NCBI RefSeq assembly: GCF_004379255.2
Contig: NC_056037.1
Span: forward strand, 16,688,902-16,752,901
DNA: 64,000 nt
Direction of reading: 5' to 3'
DNA from: Salvia splendens
Lineage: Eukaryota > Streptophyta > Magnoliopsida > Lamiales > Lamiaceae
Positions within the stretch are counted from its first letter, which is position 1. The number at the start of each line of letters is the position of its first letter. Shown one piece after another: positions 1 to 12,057 of this stretch. Below the pieces are notes generated by a model, which did not search any database, had not been told where the DNA came from, and saw only the letters and a list, made by a program, of their open reading frames with translations. Position numbers and translations under genes: made by a program.

Positions 1-512
1 GTAACTTAAGTTTCCCGCTGAAATTCTTCTCAGTTTACCGCTTTCTTTATTTTCGAAGTGTTAGCTTAGTTTATTTTCACGCTGTAATCGTATCTTAGTT
101 TAATCGAAGTTATTCTCTCTTTTAAATCGCGCATTTACTTTTCTGTTATTACCTGCAATTTACTTGACCCGGTGTTTAAATTTCCGTTGATCAAGCTAGC
201 TAGTTTGAATTCTACCTAGATAAAAACCGTAGTTAAAACTCCCAAGTTAAAGCGTGGTAGTAGCCAACCCCCCTGTTCACTACTCACACACTCGACACAC
301 CAACTTCTCTGTGGGATAGACCCCAAACTTGCCGCTTTACTGTTAAGGTAGTGTGAAATCGGGAGTTATAAATATTATCTTTGGCGCGTTTCGGTTCGAG
401 GATTGATTTGATTAAGTGGCAACAACAATTTGCTAACTGGTCCAACCGATTCAGTTATCCTCCACATAACTTGATCCAATCTTAATCCGCGCGTTTCCGA
501 GCCCGCCAAATT
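1..512. repeat. Possible end of an LTR retrotransposon LTR
   Basis: No coding region is visible. Positions 250-420 carry a phrase typical of the 3' part of long plant gypsy LTRs (Athila/Tat type): a C-rich run, then 'ctgtgggatagaccccaaac', a short spacer and a 'ataaatattatctttggcgcg'-like stretch. This is recognised from memory of such LTRs. No second LTR, primer-binding site or polypurine tract is in view, so the element would lie mainly outside the window. It stops at or before the hAT target duplication at 513-520. Confidence 0.3.
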
Positions 513-2452
513 ATTTTATCTAGGGCTGGGAAAATATACCGATATACCACACTTACCGTACCGAAACAATACCAAAAATACCAAATTTTTGGTATACCGT
601 ACTTTTCGGTACGGTATCATACTGTACCGACAGTTTTAGGTACGGTAAAGGTATGCATTTTGTATTTACCGCGGTATAACGCGATATATCGCAATTGGCG
701 GTATATACCGCAAATATACCATATTCATATTTATTATTTATAAAATATATTATTATATAATTTTATTAAACATAATTGGGATGAATTCTTGCAACACTAG
801 AAGTCATTATCTCCGCCACCACCACCAAATTCTCCCTGAGAATCCAAAATTGAGACACCACCACCACTATTTCTTCCTCTATCCAGCACGGCACATCGAG
901 CTCGACCATTGCTTAGCGCCGCTGAGCTCTCCGCCGACAATCATGTGCGAGGCTTGTGTCGAAGAACGCCGAGAAGAAGTTCAAAAGGCGTACCGTTCCA
1001 ACCCTTGTTCTCCATTTTAATTTGATAAACTGTATTCGTGTTTTCATCCCCAAACCAGATCAAATGCTTCCATATAAAGAACCCTAAACCGTACTAAATC
1101 CCTAAATTCTACTCTTCTTAATCTGATCCAATCCTACATTGATTCTCTTCTCTTTCTCTCGCCTGCGTCGTCTTGTCGGTCTACTCCACGGTACAGTCTC
1201 TTTTCCAGTTTTCTCTATCTCGCATCTTTAATTTGAACAACACAGAGAGACTCGGCCATGTTGAGTTTTAAAATTGTTGTAAACTATGACTAATTTGAAC
1301 CATACCTCCTACTTGAACCAATCCTTTACACTTATAGTTTGCCAAGGTATGTCATGGCAAAACTTTTATTTCTTCATTGGTGTATATTAATCTGTATCTA
1401 ACTAATACCACGACTAATGTTTCCCCTTCTTTGTCATCTCAGGTGTTGAAGATGGAGAAGATGAAGGTGGAGAAGATGAAGTGGGAGAAGAAGTTGATGA
1501 GGCCGGGGTTTGAGGGCAGGAAGGAGGGCTTTATTACTAAGGAGTGATGAATGAAGGTGTTAGACTTTATAACTTTGTGTTTTGATATCTCAAATGTTCA
1601 CAATTTTGATTTTGAGATACCTTGCTCATTATTCTGCATCCATGGCTAGAATGTTTCAAATTTAATTCTAATGCAGTGATTGGTTGAGTGTAGATTGTGT
1701 TTGATTATTTGTGTGAATTTAGAGTTCCTTTATGGGATGTTCATTTGCTTCACCCTTATTTATTGTGCTTGCATTTGGAATTGGTGCCTTGGTGGTGTGC
1801 GTTTTTGTGAAAGTTGTGTAGGGTTCTTGTTTCATGGCTATGCAAGATTCATCAATTGTTTTCTTTAGAACTCGAAGAAGTATTCAACATTATGATTTCG
1901 AGCATATAAGTTTGAGTTAGATATTTCTCAGAATTGTGTGTCCGGCATTAATGTTTCGAAGTTAATTCTAATGCTCATATTGGTAGAGTATAAATGGTGT
2001 AGGAGTATGCTCATTGAAAAGAATTGCTTCAGCTTGCCTGGATATTTATTGGAATGTCATTGCTTCTGCGATTTTCATTGCCTTCACCCTTCATTGCGAT
2101 ATACTTTAAGTTGGAAGGACTTAGTTTTTTCTTTTGGTTTTTTTCTCTTTCTGGTTGCCTTATGTTGGTGGTGATGTAAAGTTGAATATTTGGGGTCTTA
2201 TTCCTGCATGAATGTTAGGTTTTGTCATACGGTATTCGGTATACCGTACCGTGATTTTGGTATACCAAAATGTCGGTAAGGTAACGATATCTAAATTTTG
2301 GTATATCGACTTTTCGGTATTCCGGTATGCGGTATACCGAAAAAAGCGGTACGGTAAAGGTAAGGTTTTTGGCCATACCGCACTTTTCGGTATGGTATGC
2401 GGTATGGCCATTTCGGCGCGGTATACTGTACCGTTCCAACCTTAATTTTATC
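513..2452. mobile_element. Non-autonomous hAT-like element with 8-bp TSD
   Basis: The element proper is 521-2444. It is bounded by a perfect 8-bp duplication, attttatc, at 513-520 and 2445-2452, the target-site length of the hAT superfamily. The ends start tagggctggga on the left and, read inward from the right, taaggttggaac, so they form an imperfect terminal inverted repeat. Both subterminal regions (about 536-720 and 2217-2432) are packed with short repeats of the ggtataccg/cggtacgg type on both strands, another hAT habit. No transposase is recognisable inside, so it would need trans supply. The middle (1020-2190) is unlike the ends and may be captured DNA. Confidence 0.8.
1130..1547 (+). 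other. Possible captured gene fragment inside the hAT-like element
   Basis: A CT-rich stretch ends in a good 5' splice site (gt at 1191). It is followed by an AT-rich interval and a good acceptor (ag at 1441-1442). After the acceptor an ATG at 1452 opens a 31-codon frame to TGA at 1545-1547, very rich in Lys, Glu and Met. This exon/intron look differs from the repeat-rich ends. I do not recognise the protein; it could equally be a shortened piece of the element's own gene. Confidence 0.25.
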
Positions 2453-2711
2453 TACTGCTACATAGATAGGATGAAATGTAGTTATGACAAACGGAAATTA
2501 GGAGATGGTATAGTTATAGAGTTTATTAGATAAACTTTTGAAGGAGAACAAAAATTGCATATTTTATCTTGACAGTCAAAGTTCTAGTATTTTCTTGGCA
2601 ACAACTCTAAAATTTCATCCAAAGAAAATTTATGTGGAGTTAAATTATCATTGCATTCTACACATATGGGAGATTAGTCTGGTAATTTGAGAAGATACTT
2701 AGAAGTAAGAA

Positions 2712-2961
2712 TACTTCCTCCGTTCATAATTAAATGTGTCATATTTGATCGGCACAAGTTTTAAGAAATTGTTTGATTTTATAAAAAAATGGGTTGAAAA
2801 AGTTAGTGGAAGGTGAGTCATACTTTATAGGAAAATGTGAGTAAAATGAGTTAGTGAAATGCAAGACTCATTTACCAAATATACTAAAAATGAAATAAGA
2901 CAATTAGTGGAGAACAGACAGAAATGAAATATGCGAAATTCAATGGTGGATGGTAGAAGTA
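2712..2961. mobile_element. Degenerate Stowaway-like MITE
   Basis: The left end reads tacttcctccgttcataatt, the Stowaway terminal motif with a TA target. The interior has the usual 'gttgaaaaagttagtggaagg' type phrase. The right end (ggatggtagaagta) is eroded. Confidence 0.5.
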
Positions 2962-3295
2962 TATATGTTTACTAAAGTGTTGACATTTGCGAAATTGAAG
3001 TATGCATAGCTTTAATAGACCTTGCAACTTGAAGAGATGAGTTAGTTGACACTAACAGAGACAGTTTGGAGATCAAGAAGATATGATTACCTAATAATCT
3101 ATCCGCCTGACAAGAAAATGTACTCTTTCCTTTTTAATCCATCCCTCAAAAATATACATTTTTTAATTTTGGAAACTCTTCTCTCTATTAAGGTGGGACT
3201 CATTCTTCACTAACAATACTTTAATTACGTTTCTTCTCTACATCTCTCTTACTTTATCAATTTTGCATTAAAACTCGTGTCGAACCCAAAGTTCA

Positions 3296-3941
3296 GGGCA
3301 CCCACAGTAGGGCGGACGATAGGCCGCCCGATGCCTCGGGCGCGCCATCGTCCGCCACTGTGGGTGCGCGGACGATGGACGATGCGTCGTCCTCGCCCGA
3401 CAGATAGTCCGCGGAGGAAGCGCGGACGATAGGGCATCGTCCGCGCCATCGTCCGCCCACTGTGGGCGACGCGGACGATGGCGCGGACGATGCAACACGT
3501 TTTTATTTTTTTTATTTTTAAAATTTGAAAAATTCATTTATATAAATACCCCATACCCCACCTTCATTTGTAACATTTTCATTCGCATTTTCACTTTCAA
3601 TTTACACTAGAAAATGGATTCTGGTGATTACTCAAGTCCCAATAGTCCGATGTTTGGAGGTGGTGCACGTTGGCCGGGTACACAACCTGACGAATATCGG
3701 TCGTTCGACCCCGACACGCAGTACGATCCCGAATTTAGTACGAATTCGTACGGTCTGTCTGACGAATATTTAATTAGTTTGCATTTATATATTTGAAAAC
3801 ATTTAAACTAATTAACAAAACAATAGTAAAACCTATAGGGCGCCCCACTGCAGGTGGAAGGGTAGGAGGATAAAATGCTGACGTGGTGGTGCATAGGGCG
3901 GGCTTTATGGCGCCCCAAAGCCCGCCCCATTGCTGATGCCC
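3296..3941 (+). mobile_element. PIF/Harbinger-type deletion derivative, TSD tca
   Basis: This 646-bp element begins gggcacccacagtagggcgg. It ends with the complement of gggcatcagcaatggggcgg, so the termini are inverted repeats, and it is flanked by the 3-bp duplication tca (3293-3295 and 3942-3944). Three-base targets fit PIF/Harbinger. A TATA box (tataaatacccc) near 3540 and a short coding start at 3614 survive. The GC-rich ends (3296-3500) have CGGACGAT-type subterminal repeats. The likely origin is a full transposon that lost most of its interior. Confidence 0.6.
3614..3796 (+). pseudogene. 5' coding remnant in the Harbinger-like element
   Basis: A 60-codon frame opens about 70 bp downstream of a TATA box and begins Met-Asp-Ser-Gly-Asp-Tyr-Ser-Ser-Pro. 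The Ser/Pro/Asp-rich composition suits the disordered N-terminus of a Harbinger first protein (the Myb-like DNA-binding partner), but no domain is left. A comparable start at the same relative place is seen in the element at 15032-15800. It is truncated and unlikely to work. Confidence 0.3.
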
Positions 3942-4110
3942 TCATATGTTTTATCTTGACGGAGGGAGTAATTGATAGTCTTTAAGAAATTATCAAATCG
4001 TGGATCTTGGTATATTTTAGGATAGATATGTTTTATATCTCGACTATGATTTGTTTCTTTATAATATGTGTGTAGAACAACAAAATATAGAGACATAATA
4101 GGAAAAGTAA

Positions 4111-4333
4111 TACTCTCTCTGTCCCACAAGAATATGTACTCTTTCATTTTAGTCCGTCCCACAAGAATATGCAATTTCTAATTTTGGAAATTTTTTTTTC
4201 TCTAATAAGGTGAGATCCATTTTCCACTAACAATATTTTATTTACTTTTCTCTACCTCTCTCTTACTTTATCAATTTTGCAATAAAATCTGTGCCGAACC
4301 CAAAGTGCATATTCTTCGGGGACGGAGGGAGTA
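4111..4333. mobile_element. Stowaway-like MITE
   Basis: It begins with TA and tactctctctgtcccac, and ends cggggacggagggagta with TA, about 223 bp. The ends are inverted repeats of each other. Its interior matches the split MITE at 3095-3970 and, in reverse, the one near 28295. Confidence 0.75.
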
Positions 4334-4467
4334 GTTGTAGTATTATTAACATAGACTACATATAAGAGATTAAGCTATGCTATGTCACGTTATCGACGTG
4401 GAGAAAACATACGTAATCAAAAATCAAGATTATATGGCCTATACTATATGGAGATGTTTTCTCATTA

Positions 4468-5091
4468 GGGCACCCCCAACGTTGTGGGCCGGACCGCACT
4501 TGGGTCCCGGCCCGCTGCCCCTAGCGTAAACCACCCCAATTTCTGGCATGGGACGGTCCCGGTGACACAATCGCGTCTCGGGGCCGCGCCCGGGGTTCGG
4601 CCCAGCTCAAGGTTAGGCGTGCCTGTGCCGCAATTCAAGAGTCCCGGCCCAGCGTTGGAGGTGAAGCGGGCCGTGACCCGTTGCCCCAATGTCTAATTTT
4701 TTAGGGTTTTGGAAGAGGAAGAAGATGGAGGGGGAGAGGAAGAAGATGGAGGAAGAGGAAGAAGAGGGAGAGGGAGAAGGGCGACGGAGCTCCCACGTGA
4801 TTTTCTAATTTTTAATTTTTTTTGCATTTTTTTAATGTTCTAATTTTTATTTTTATTTTAAATTTATAATTTATTATTTTTGAATTAAAAATGAATTTCT
4901 TGTGTAACAATTATTCAACGCTTTCAATTTGTACAAGTAAAATATGTTGAAGTTGTGAATAGTGTAATTTAATAGTTGTGGCCTTGGATGGGGCCTGCAG
5001 GGTTAGAGAAGTTGTGGCCTGAGACTCAAATTTAGGAGAATGATAACGTGGAGGGGACTTGAGGCCTGAATTAGGGACGGGATTGGGATGC
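4468..5091. mobile_element. GC-rich element with Harbinger-like terminus (uncertain right end)
   Basis: The left end gggcacccccaacgttgtgg after 'tta' resembles the termini at 3296 and 54185. The possible right end, gggattgggatgc, is only a weak inverse. The 4480-4690 part is GC-rich and the rest AT-rich with a GA-rich patch (4710-4780). The target duplication does not match cleanly, so the right boundary is a guess. Confidence 0.35.
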
Positions 5092-5282
5092 AGACATTAT
5101 TATCAAATTATATAGCAAAATTCATATTTTGACATCATATAAATCCAGATGCAGACATTATTATCAAATTATGATTATCTATGTCTACTTCTGCATAAAA
5201 TGTATTATCCCAATGTGTAGAAGCTCTTATATTTGTGACTACAAACTAGAAAAGGTTGACATTTCACATAGACATGTAATCA

Positions 5283-5672
5283 AATGCAAACTCTAAATAT
5301 TATACAAACTCCAACCTATGATCTGGACCGTTGAAAAATGACAATAGATGATAAAATTACATCAACAGAAAATGTCAACACAGTGTCAACGGTTGAAAAA
5401 TGCAAACAGAAAATGTCAACACAGAGTATAGACATGTATTCAAATGCAAACTCTAAATATTGTATAAACTCCAACCTATGATCTGGACCGTTGAAAAATG
5501 TCAACAGATGATAAAATTACATCAACAGAAAATGTCAACACAGTGTAAACGGTTGATGTTGTGTTTACATTGTGTTGACATTTTGTGTTGATGTAATTTT
5601 ATCATCTGTTGACATTTTTCAACGGTCTAGATCATAATTTGGAATTTGCACAATATTTAGAGTTTGCATTTT
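5283..5672. repeat. Foldback repeat with an extra direct copy
   Basis: About 5436-5555 and 5560-5672 are near-complementary arms with almost no loop; both carry the 'gatgataaaattacatcaac' phrase in opposite orientation. A third copy of the arm (5283-5420), in the same orientation as the first, precedes it with a small internal insertion. The sequence would fold into a long hairpin. The class is not assigned. Confidence 0.65.
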
Positions 5673-5729
5673 ATCACTACCCATAGACAATAATTATATC
5701 ACTCGGCAATCTCAACGCCACCTTCATTA

Positions 5730-5965
5730 TACTCCATCCGTCCCATAAAAATAGGTCATATTTCCTTTTTCGTCCATCCCATACAAATAGTCCATATCCA
5801 TTTATGGCAACACTTTTCCTCTTTCTCTTTTACTTTATCATTTATGGGTCTCACCATCCGCTACATAATTTCAATTACTTTTTCTCTTTCTCTCTTACTC
5901 TACCAAATTATATATTAAAATCCGTATTAACCTTAAAGTCTTATTTCTATTGGACGGAGTGAGTA
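5730..5965. mobile_element. Stowaway-like MITE
   Basis: It is TA-flanked. The left terminus is actccatccgtcccataaaa and the right terminus tctattggacggagtgagta. The intervening 'tctctctttactttaccaa'-like pyrimidine-rich middle is usual for this group. Confidence 0.7.
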
Positions 5966-6121
5966 GTATATTCAATTTTCTTTTGCCTATGCCTATGCCT
6001 ATATATTGGGATAAGAAAGATTGATTACTAATTAATCCCTAATCTTGGTCCATCAATTACGCGGTCGGTCCCCAGTCCCGACATTGCATCTTGCATGTAG
6101 TCGAGCTTGATGCTAATTTCT

Positions 6122-6148
6122 AGAGAGAGAGAGAGAGAGAGAGAGAGG
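6122..6148. repeat. (GA)n microsatellite
   Basis: A run of about 13 AG dinucleotides is followed by ggaaggaagg. It lies about 550 bp upstream of the MLO start. GA/CT tracts are common in plant promoters; a role here is only inference. Confidence 0.95.
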
Positions 6149-6703
6149 AAGGAAGGTAGGAAGGAGAGCTCACACCGCTTTTATGGCCGAAAGAATGAAT
6201 TTTTAGAAATTTTTACAACTCCAGCGCCAGCCATCAGCCAGCCCACACACTTGATGCACTCTGATTCAACTATTCCAACACATTTTTTCCTGTCAGAATT
6301 TAATTAAATTAAATTATTTTCTAAAGAAGAACTTTCTTGTCCGTATCAATTTCTGCTTTTAATCTCAAAACTCTTCCTTTTTCTTGTTGGTGACAAAAAA
6401 AATGAAATCTTGCTTTGTCTTCCCATGTAGAAAATGGAGTCCCATCTTAGTCAAATGTTGATTTTGAACTAGTATATTCCAATTCCACCGTCTTTCGCGG
6501 CATAGATTAAAGTATTAGCACAACTACTTTGCATTTTCTTCACTCCTGAAGCAGCGGCTGCATTTATGGTTTCATCACTACGCGTTTTTTTTAAGACTAG
6601 TGTGAGTTTTGAAACAAAGTTTGGATTTTTTATTTTGGGTTTTGTCTAATTGAGGGGTTGGAGTTTGGGGGGAGCTCTGGATTTTGAGGTCTGAGCTTCG
6701 AGA
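6149..6703 (+). other. 5' flank of the MLO gene
   Basis: AT-rich DNA without an open frame of note. The last 100 bp or so probably form the 5' UTR of the MLO gene. I see no unambiguous TATA box, and the transcription start cannot be placed. Confidence 0.3.
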
Positions 6704-9700
6704 ATGTCTGAATCCGAAGCCTCACAAAATGAGAAGGATCTGAGGTCGTTGGCTCTGACTCCAACATGGTCTGTGGCTTCTGTTTTGACCATTTTTGTTG
6801 CCGTTTCACTGCTCGTGGAGCGATCCATTCACCGCTTGGGAATTGTGAGTGCCATTCTGTTTGCTTCTTGTTTTGCCAGGTTTCTTGTTTGGATAATTCA
6901 TAAATGCAGAATACAAGGTTTTCTCTGTTTGCTTTTAGGATATATTCTGTTTTGATTTCTGCAATTGATGATTTGGAGACAATGTTTATTATTTATTCTG
7001 GGTTTAGTCTTGAAATCTTCTACAAATTGAGGAAATAGTAGCTTTAAGTAGTAGTTTTGTTGTTACTACGATCTTATTTGTGTTGATACTAGTTATGAAT
7101 GTAAAAAAAACGTCGAAAAAAGTAGGAATGTTTGGCTCCCACTCTGTCTACAATTGAATGTCATATTTCCTTGAACTTATGCATTCTTATAATTTCACTT
7201 TCAGTGGTTGAAGAAAACTGATCGGAAACCTTTGCTCGCTGCTGTTGAGAAAATGAAGGAAGGTAATATGACGTTTTTGTGCAATTCTCTGCTGAGAGTA
7301 TTGTTATGTACAATGAGAACCGTTTTTTGTGATGGACTTTGCTTTTGTTGCTTCTATATTGTTGCAACATCTGTTCTTTTCCATTCCTTCACTCACTTAT
7401 TGACGATGTGCTTTGACAGAGTTGATGCTTCTAGGGTTCATATCCCTTCTCCTCACAGCAACATCGAGCATTATATCGAATATTTGCATCCCTTCCAAGT
7501 TCTATGATAGTGCGTTTGCCCCGTGCACTAGGAAAGAAGTCGATGATGATACAGAAGATAATCATTTACAGGAGCGTGGACTTTTGATGGTCTTCTTTGG
7601 TCATCGCTCACACGGGAGAGTATTAATGGGTCTAAATCAGAATACTTGCTCAGAGGTCAGTTTTCATCATATCATGAGTCAGAATAGGGACTCGTGTTTT
7701 TTCCCCATGGTTTGTCTTTTCATATCTCTATATTCTCGTGCAGAACTATGAACCGTTTGTATCATACGAAGGACTTGAGCAGCTCCATAGGTTCATTTTT
7801 GTTATGGCTATTACACACATATCTTACAGCTGCTTAACGATGTTGTTAGCAATCGTGAAGGTAGTACTTTGATAATTCGGTTTATTTACTACTGAAAATT
7901 TTCATATTTGGTATTTCTAAATTTATTTCGACCATGTTATCTAGTTATGTGATTCTACTATGTTATTCTTTTTTTAAGTTGATGAATATCCATGACCTTG
8001 TTTTCCCTTTAAGAGTTCTAATCGTCGTTGCTTAATATTTCTGCTAGATTCACAGTTGGAGGGCGTGGGAGGATGAGGCTCACTTGGACAGGCATAATTC
8101 ATTAAGTGGTAAATACTAATCCAGAATAGTTTGTTTATACTGAAGTTCAACATGAATTTGTTTAAGAGGACATGGATTTTAGAAGAATTTGAGGATAGAT
8201 TGTACAAATGAAGTCTTTTGCCAATTCTGCTAACCTCTGCTTAATTTCCCTTCACAGAATGATAGCATTTAAACTATTACCTAGGCTTCCTCTAGAAGTG
8301 AACTAAAACAGAAAATTCAACAAAGACACACAATTTGAGTATCACCGAGTCAGTATCTCTAATATTTCTTTGTGCATTTTCATCTGTGCAGAAAAAACCA
8401 GAGCAATGACAATGCAAAGACAATCAACTTTTGTGAGAGTCCATACATCAACTCCTATGCAGAGGAACAACTTTCTCGTTTGGGTGGTAAGTTCACTGCA
8501 ATCTTGCGCGAATAGTGCATTACTATTTTTGTGCAAGGTGAATTACAATTATAGCATAATCTTGAATCATTTACTGACGATACCATACCTATTTGCCTAA
8601 GTGAACTTTTCTTTATTTCAGTAGCTAACTTCTTATTTTCCATTCATTAACAAATATTCGTTCAATATAGATGATGTTATACTATATTTATGATAGGCTA
8701 GATTGAACTTTAATCTGATTATATACTATTGATGTATATCCAGACATGCTTCTTCCGCCAGTTTGGGCGTTCAGTTGTTCGTGCTGATTACCTCACCCTT
8801 CGACAAGGATTTATCACGGTATGTGAACATCAAGTTATTTCATTATTCTCTAAATTGGGAAACATATATATGAACTTACGTTCAAAAGCATTACTCTCCA
8901 CGCAAAACTTCCATCACTTCACATCTTGTTTCCAGCTACATCGACAATCAAAACAACTAATTGCAAAATAATGTTAGTTTAGACTGCAGACAACTAATAG
9001 AGTAACATCCAATGTATAACTAGGATGAATCATCTTGGAATTTAGAAATGCCTATCTGTAGGGATGCCATTGACATTCATGAAAGCAATGGTTGTAGATA
9101 TAGTCATACTTGATCTCTTGGTTCTCTTTTATATGCCATTTTCTTCAAACAGTTACGTATATAATTACTTCGTCAACTTTCCATAGAGAAATGCACCCCA
9201 CAAGATAAACAACAAGTTATTTGATCAATGATATGGATAAAATATTTTTTTAATCTATCTGTTCCTCCCGTTCATGGATTTGCCTCAACCACTTCGCTAT
9301 GTTTTTTTTCTGTTGGTTTTGCATCAATTTAAGTTTTGACATACTTGGACACATTAAGCTTAATGTTTACGTTTCTCTGTCTTAATATGGCAGAACCACA
9401 ACCTCACATCAACATATGATTTCCACAGCTATATGATTCGTTCTATGGAAGAAGAATTTCAAAGGATAGTTGGTGTCAGGTAAGGAATATTGTCATTTCA
9501 AATTCCGACTATTCTCCTATTATTAAATATTAATAATTTTAACAATGTTCCATTACTTTAACATTGTGCTCATTCTTCCTAAACAAAGGCAAAAGTTCTA
9601 TACTAGATTAACAGAATTTCAAGCTCCTACGTTTTCCCTGAAAGTGAAGCCAAAATAATTCGAGTTGATGTTGATAAATTTAAATGCTCTTAATGGCTAT

Positions 9701-11494
9701 CCTGCATAAATAACTTGCTATCTATGTAATCTAATTATAAAATCATGCTTCTAGTACAAGTTCGCTTGAGCTGTGCACTAAACCGATTAGTTCAAATCCA
9801 TAATATTTTGTTACACTATGGTCATTGTGGAGGCTTTTTGACACCCCCTTCTTGTGCAGTGCTCCACTCTGGGGATTTGTTGTAGCTTTTATGCTGTTCA
9901 ATGTAAAAGGTTAGTTAATTAAAAGCTTCTATGGTAACTCTCTCTATCACTAGGAAATTATTAGATTGGCCCAGGTCATTTTCCAGTGAAACTATATACG
10001 CCTTTGACTCATTTATTCTTCTGCTGTTAACTTTTATCGCAGGATCCAATCTATACTTCTGGATTGCACTTATTCCTGTCACTGTAAGTTGCAAAACAAA
10101 AACATATGATGCTTCTAATCTTTGGAAACATATATTCGAGATTGTAGCTTAGAACTATATTTTTTGCTCAATACGTTACATGCTGAAATGGGACAAAAAG
10201 TATGAGACCATTTCGTTTAAAAAAACGCATTGTGTTTAATTGCAGCTTGTTCTACTTGTTGGCACAAAGCTGCAACACATCATAGCAACCTTGGCATTAG
10301 AGAGTGCGGGTATAACAGGGAGCTTTAACGGACCTAAGTTTAGACCCCGGGATGAACTGTTTTGGTTCAAGAAGCCAGAACTTTTGCTGTCCTTGATTCA
10401 TTTTATCCTATTCCAGGTTTGCCATTTTTATAGGAATTTTACTAGTGAAATTGTGTGTATGTTATGGTCCTGTGCAACGTAAATTTAAACTAATGATTTC
10501 TACATTAACACTCTGGCAGAACGCATTTGAGCTCGCTTCATTCTTCTGGTTCTGGGTACGTCCTGATTTCTTTCAATATGTAGTATAAGAATTTGACGTG
10601 AAAGGATAACGAGGGTGTGATGAAATTGGATCCAAGTCCTTTAAGTTGGAATGTCTAGCATTAATAGTCCGAATTATCATGCATCAAACTATGGTTTTCC
10701 TTCAAATGTCACACTTCCAATGGATAATTAAATGTCTCAGATTATAAAAAGCTTAACTTTTTGTTAATCACAACATCATTATTGATGAAATTCTCACAAT
10801 TGTTATCTTTATATTGCAGTGGCAGTTTGGCTACAATTCTTGCTTCATAAGGAACCACTTACTAGTCTATTTACGACTATTTGTTGGGTACGCCTTAAAT
10901 CCCTTCCCCCCAAAGATGATCCGAAGTCGATAAACTTCTTTTTTCTCCAGGTTTGCAGGGCAATTCTTGTGCAGCTACAGCACCCTGCCACTCTACGCAT
11001 TAGTAACTCAGGTGATACGAAGCTTAAATCCTCAATCGCACGAATCTATGTTTCGCTATGTTACAATGCTCTCTTCTAATGTGTTGTTTCTCTTCATTAT
11101 TAAGATGGGAACGAATTACAAGGCTGCCATGATCCCACACAACATACGAGAGACGATCCACGGATGGGGAAAGGCAGCTCGGAGGAGGAGAAAAATGGGC
11201 GTCTTCACAGACGATTCAACCATTCACACAGATACTAGCACGGTCATGTCAGTCGAGGAAGATGACGACCATCAGTTGATAGATAGTCCCCGATTCGCCC
11301 CTAAGTCAGCTGCAGAAATCGAGCTCCAACAGACCACAGTTGACATCAGCGATGATCAATCCCCGCCATCTGCTAATGAGGCTTCAACTCGCGTTGGTAC
11401 TCCTCTCCTTCGCCCCTCTGCTTCTGTTTCCACCTCGGTTTCTTATAGGATTCTGCAAGAAACGGCACCAAGATCTTCCTCCATGCCGCGCTAG
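6704..11494 (+). CDS. MLO: MLO-like seven-transmembrane protein (15 exons)
   Basis: MLO proteins are plasma-membrane, calmodulin-binding proteins with seven transmembrane helices; family members act in powdery-mildew susceptibility, pollen tube, synergid and root responses. Exons read from GT-AG sites with frame kept: 6704-6844, 7205-7262, 7420-7655, 7744-7860, 8048-8108, 8392-8486, 8744-8818, 9394-9479, 9860-9909, 10043-10083, 10246-10416, 10520-10555, 10820-10887, 10951-11011, 11105-11494. They give 561 residues, normal for the family, and 15 exons is typical. Visible hallmarks are [13 protein letters not shown] near the N-terminus, [18 protein letters not shown], the loop cysteines near [54 protein letters not shown] and, after the last helix, [17 protein letters not shown], the calmodulin-binding region. 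The C-tail is Ser/Thr-rich and acidic. The N-terminal wording recalls the MLO4/11 group, but clade is inference. No break is seen. Confidence 0.94.
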
Positions 11495-12057
11495 GACGAA
11501 AACGAGAATTATTGTTTGTTGTTAATACTTCTACAGGCAGTAGTTGTAATATAACTTTGGTAGATTAAAGCAGATGTGAACAAACAGAATGTTGTTGTAG
11601 TAGAAATCTTCAAAGCTTATAGAGTGAATGAATAGTTTAAACATATTTCCTTTTTTCTTTTTATCTGCAAATTTTTAATGACTAAACAAGATATCTGATT
11701 CTCTATAGATTTTCAGCTAGCTATTTATTTTCCAGCAGCCAAAAAACAGGTCACAAAATCATAGTGTGACACTTTCTTATCTCTGGTAATAATTTGAAAT
11801 TGAATAAAAGAAAAAGAAAGTAACACATTGAACTAGATTGATAGGAATATGATATCTCAATTTAAATAGTAGATAGTAATTTTAATATATTCCTTATATT
11901 CATATAGTAACTTCAGTCTATTCCTTTTTCCTTTTGTCCACCATCAATAGTCTAATTTCTTTCTGATGGATTTTAAGAAATATTAACAAAATGTATGGAA
12001 AAAGGTTAGTGAATTATATATCTTATTTGTATGTGATTGGTTTAAATTGAATATTGA
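11495..12057 (+). other. 3' UTR and AT-rich spacer after MLO
   Basis: About 11495-11640 is probably the MLO 3' UTR. The rest is AT-rich with no gene that I recognise. Confidence 0.3.

Larger units (their letters stand above)
3095..3970. mobile_element. Stowaway-like MITE split by a nested element
   Basis: The pieces 3095-3295 and 3942-3970 join into a MITE closely related to the intact one at 4111-4333: both contain the phrase ending 'cgaacccaaagt' followed by a terminus 'gacggagggagta'. The split lies exactly at a TCA triplet that is duplicated on either side of the inserted element. The 5' terminus is worn. Confidence 0.55.

Noticed and set aside
781..1020. A 79-codon His-rich frame in the hAT-like element
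   Set aside because: No family likeness, His from cac repeats, no promoter or splice context.
2160..2533. Open frames with Tyr/Arg repeats on both strands
   Set aside because: They are the ggtataccg subterminal array of the 521-2444 element, not genes.
3268..3537. Arg/Pro-rich frames on the minus strand
   Set aside because: They come from the GC-rich CGGACGAT repeats at the Harbinger-like terminus.
6107..6307. A 66-codon frame through the GA repeat
   Set aside because: The Arg-Glu run is an artefact of the microsatellite.
10967..11104. An apparently continuous frame leading into the last MLO exon
   Set aside because: The frame runs through an intron; the GT-AG junction 11011/11105 restores the MLO wording exactly.
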